Both the position numbers and the translations under genes were made by a program. The notes under the pieces are model-generated. The model saw only the letters and a list, made by a program, of their open reading frames with translations, did not search any database and had not been told where the DNA came from. Source: Bacteroidaceae bacterium (GTDB taxonomy: Bacteria; Bacteroidota; Bacteroidia; Bacteroidales; Bacteroidaceae). Taken from it: a stretch of DNA of 6,261 nucleotides. Position 1 is the stretch's first letter. Each line of letters opens with the position of its first letter. This document shows, one piece after another, positions 5,048-6,261 of the stretch. The stretch is taken from assembly GCA_017548225.1 (NCBI GenBank), contig JAFYMV010000162.1, positions 1 to 6,261 of the forward strand. Reading direction: 5' to 3'.

Positions 5048-6153
5048 GAATACTGCTTTTAGGCGAGTTTAGTAATGTGCATTGGACTTTGGCCTGTGCC
5101 TTACGTAAATTGGGTCATGAGGTTATGGTGGTTTCTGACGGGAATAGCTGGCGGGAGTACCCTTGTGATGTCCTATTGTATAGAAGGAGTTCTTCTTTGG
5201 TGCACACGATAAAATATGTTATTGATATATTGTGTCAGCTTCCCAAGTGGAGGGGGTATGATGTCGTGCAGATTATCAGTCCTGTGTTGTTCCTTAAACT
5301 TAAACCACGACGTTTAAAAAAGATATACGATTATCTTTTACGACACAATAAACGTGTGTATATGGGGGCCATGAGTGATGACTATCAATATATATATGAT
5401 AGCTATGTTAGAAGAAGATTGCGGTACTGTGATTTTTATACGCCTCAACGAGAAATCGATAATGAACGCAATAGGCAGACTGCTTACGGATGGTTGTATA
5501 CATATAGTAAGGATATGTGTGTGCATGTTACAGAGACATGCAATGGTGTGGCGGCTGTGTTGTATGAATATTATGTTGCGTATAAAGACGATTTCCCTCA
5601 AAAAACATTTTACATACCATTTCCTATAGAACCAGATAGCACCCTTATTGAGAATCTTTCATTCTCGACTCCGTGTCTTGTGCGTTTTTTTGTGGGTATG
5701 GATAATAGACGTGATGAACTGAAGGGGACGGATATCCTATATAAAGTTGCAAAGCGGATAGAGAATAAATATCCAGATAAGTGTGAGGTTATTGCTACAG
5801 AATCTCTTCCCTATAGTGAGTATATAAAGCAGATGAAACAATGTGATGTGTTACTTGATCAGATATATAGCTATACCCCAGCAATGAATGCGCTACAAGC
5901 CATGTCTATGGGACTTGTCGTTGTGGGTGGCGGCGAAGAGGAGCATTATGAATTGATGGGTGAAAAGGAACTCCGTCCTATTATTAATGTGCAACCTGAA
6001 GAGGAGGATGTTTATCGTCAGCTTGAACAATTGGTGCTTCATCCAGAACGCATACCACAACTTAAACGCGATGGTATAGAATATGTGCGTCGTCATCACG
6101 ATAGTATTAAGGTTGCACAACAATATTTGGAGTTTTGGAATAGAAAAATTTAA
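5044..6153 (+). CDS. GT4-like glycosyltransferase (GT-B fold)
   Basis: This 369-residue protein starts MRILLLGEFSNVHWTLACALRKLGHEV, a GT-B N-terminal Rossmann strand and helix. The C-terminal donor domain has FFVGMDNRRDELKGTD at about 215-230 (the basic K227-G228 region), CDVLLDQIYSY at 267-277, and ALQAMSMGLVVVGGGEEE at 283-300. It resembles GT4 enzymes whose pattern is a DQ pair followed by EAMxxG, but here the glutamate of that EAM motif is Q285. It is 369 residues, usual for the class, and has no membrane segment. The start at 5044 overlaps the upstream stop by four bases (ATGA), which argues for translational coupling with the GT2 gene and a shared pathway. An in-frame upstream ATG at 5017 would add MVARKTKKK read from inside the previous gene and is less likely. 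The sugar and linkage are unknown. Confidence 0.82.
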   Translation: MRILLLGEFSNVHWTLACALRKLGHEVMVVSDGNSWREYPCDVLLYRRSSSLVHTIKYVIDILCQLPKWRGYDVVQIISPVLFLKLKPRRLKKIYDYLLRHNKRVYMGAMSDDYQYIYDSYVRRRLRYCDFYTPQREIDNERNRQTAYGWLYTYSKDMCVHVTETCNGVAAVLYEYYVAYKDDFPQKTFYIPFPIEPDSTLIENLSFSTPCLVRFFVGMDNRRDELKGTDILYKVAKRIENKYPDKCEVIATESLPYSEYIKQMKQCDVLLDQIYSYTPAMNALQAMSMGLVVVGGGEEEHYELMGEKELRPIINVQPEEEDVYRQLEQLVLHPERIPQLKRDGIEYVRRHHDSIKVAQQYLEFWNRKI

Positions 6154-6172
6154 GAATTATAATTGACCGGAA

Positions 6173-6261
6173 ATGAAAAGGAATAAGGCTTTTATCATTG
6201 GAGGAGTGTTGGTGTTGCTACTGGTCATTGCTGCGATTGTAGGTTATATGGTGTATGCTGC
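6173..6261 (+). CDS. N-terminus of a membrane-anchored protein (3' truncated by window)
   Basis: An ATG lies 19 bases after the glycosyltransferase stop, behind a short AT-rich spacer ending in CCGGAA. Twenty-nine codons are visible: a short basic start (MKRNK) followed by an uninterrupted hydrophobic stretch, FIIGGVLVLLLVIAAIVGYMVYA. This is a single N-terminal membrane anchor or uncleaved signal. Such a start would fit the lytic transglycosylase MltG, whose Bacteroidota members look like this, but many other anchored proteins do too, and nothing diagnostic is in view. It is close enough to be co-transcribed with the glycosyltransferases. Confidence 0.6.
   Translation, partial: MKRNKAFIIGGVLVLLLVIAAIVGYMVYA

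Overview
The window looks like a chromosomal segment of a Bacteroidota bacterium, most likely Bacteroidales (Prevotella/Bacteroides-like). The reasons are two promoter elements of the Bacteroidota TAnnTTTG type, A-rich leaders without clear Shine-Dalgarno sequences, moderate GC content, and protein families and sequence style typical of that group. Genus and species cannot be fixed from the sequence.

Layout. 1-603 (+): C-terminal part of an integral-membrane acyltransferase-3 family protein. 564-973: a compact unit in which a small GIY-YIG nuclease gene (622-921) sits between inverted copies of a structured repeat. The left copy supplies the last codons of the acyltransferase gene, and its closing arm contains the nuclease start codon. 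990-1898 (+): CPBP (CAAX/Abi) intramembrane protease, ended by a strong hairpin terminator (1920-1955) shared with the convergent gene. 1974-3314 (-): a PotD-like polyamine-binding protein with a signal peptide and an unusual C-terminal membrane anchor plus lysine-rich tail; it has a well-formed promoter at 3338-3369. 3370-4057: about 690 bases without a convincing gene, holding short repeats, alternative hairpins and the promoter region of the next operon. 4058-6153 (+): two glycosyltransferases (GT2-like, then GT4-like) translationally coupled by an ATGA overlap, followed 19 bases later by the start of a membrane protein cut by the window end. The glycosyltransferase block is visibly more AT-rich than the protease and PotD genes, as surface-polysaccharide genes often are.

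Functional picture. The right end probably makes or decorates a surface glycan. The middle is a polyamine-binding protein without its usual transporter genes beside it. The most interesting part is the GIY-YIG unit. Its two flanking repeats differ at many bases, yet the differences inside the predicted hairpin are either compensatory pairs or loop bases, and a tandem G.A mismatch and a TGTC foot are kept. The arrangement is analogous to REP sequences flanking a RAYT transposase, but with a GIY-YIG nuclease in the place of the Y1 enzyme. That comparison is inference; the repeat geometry is read directly from the sequence.
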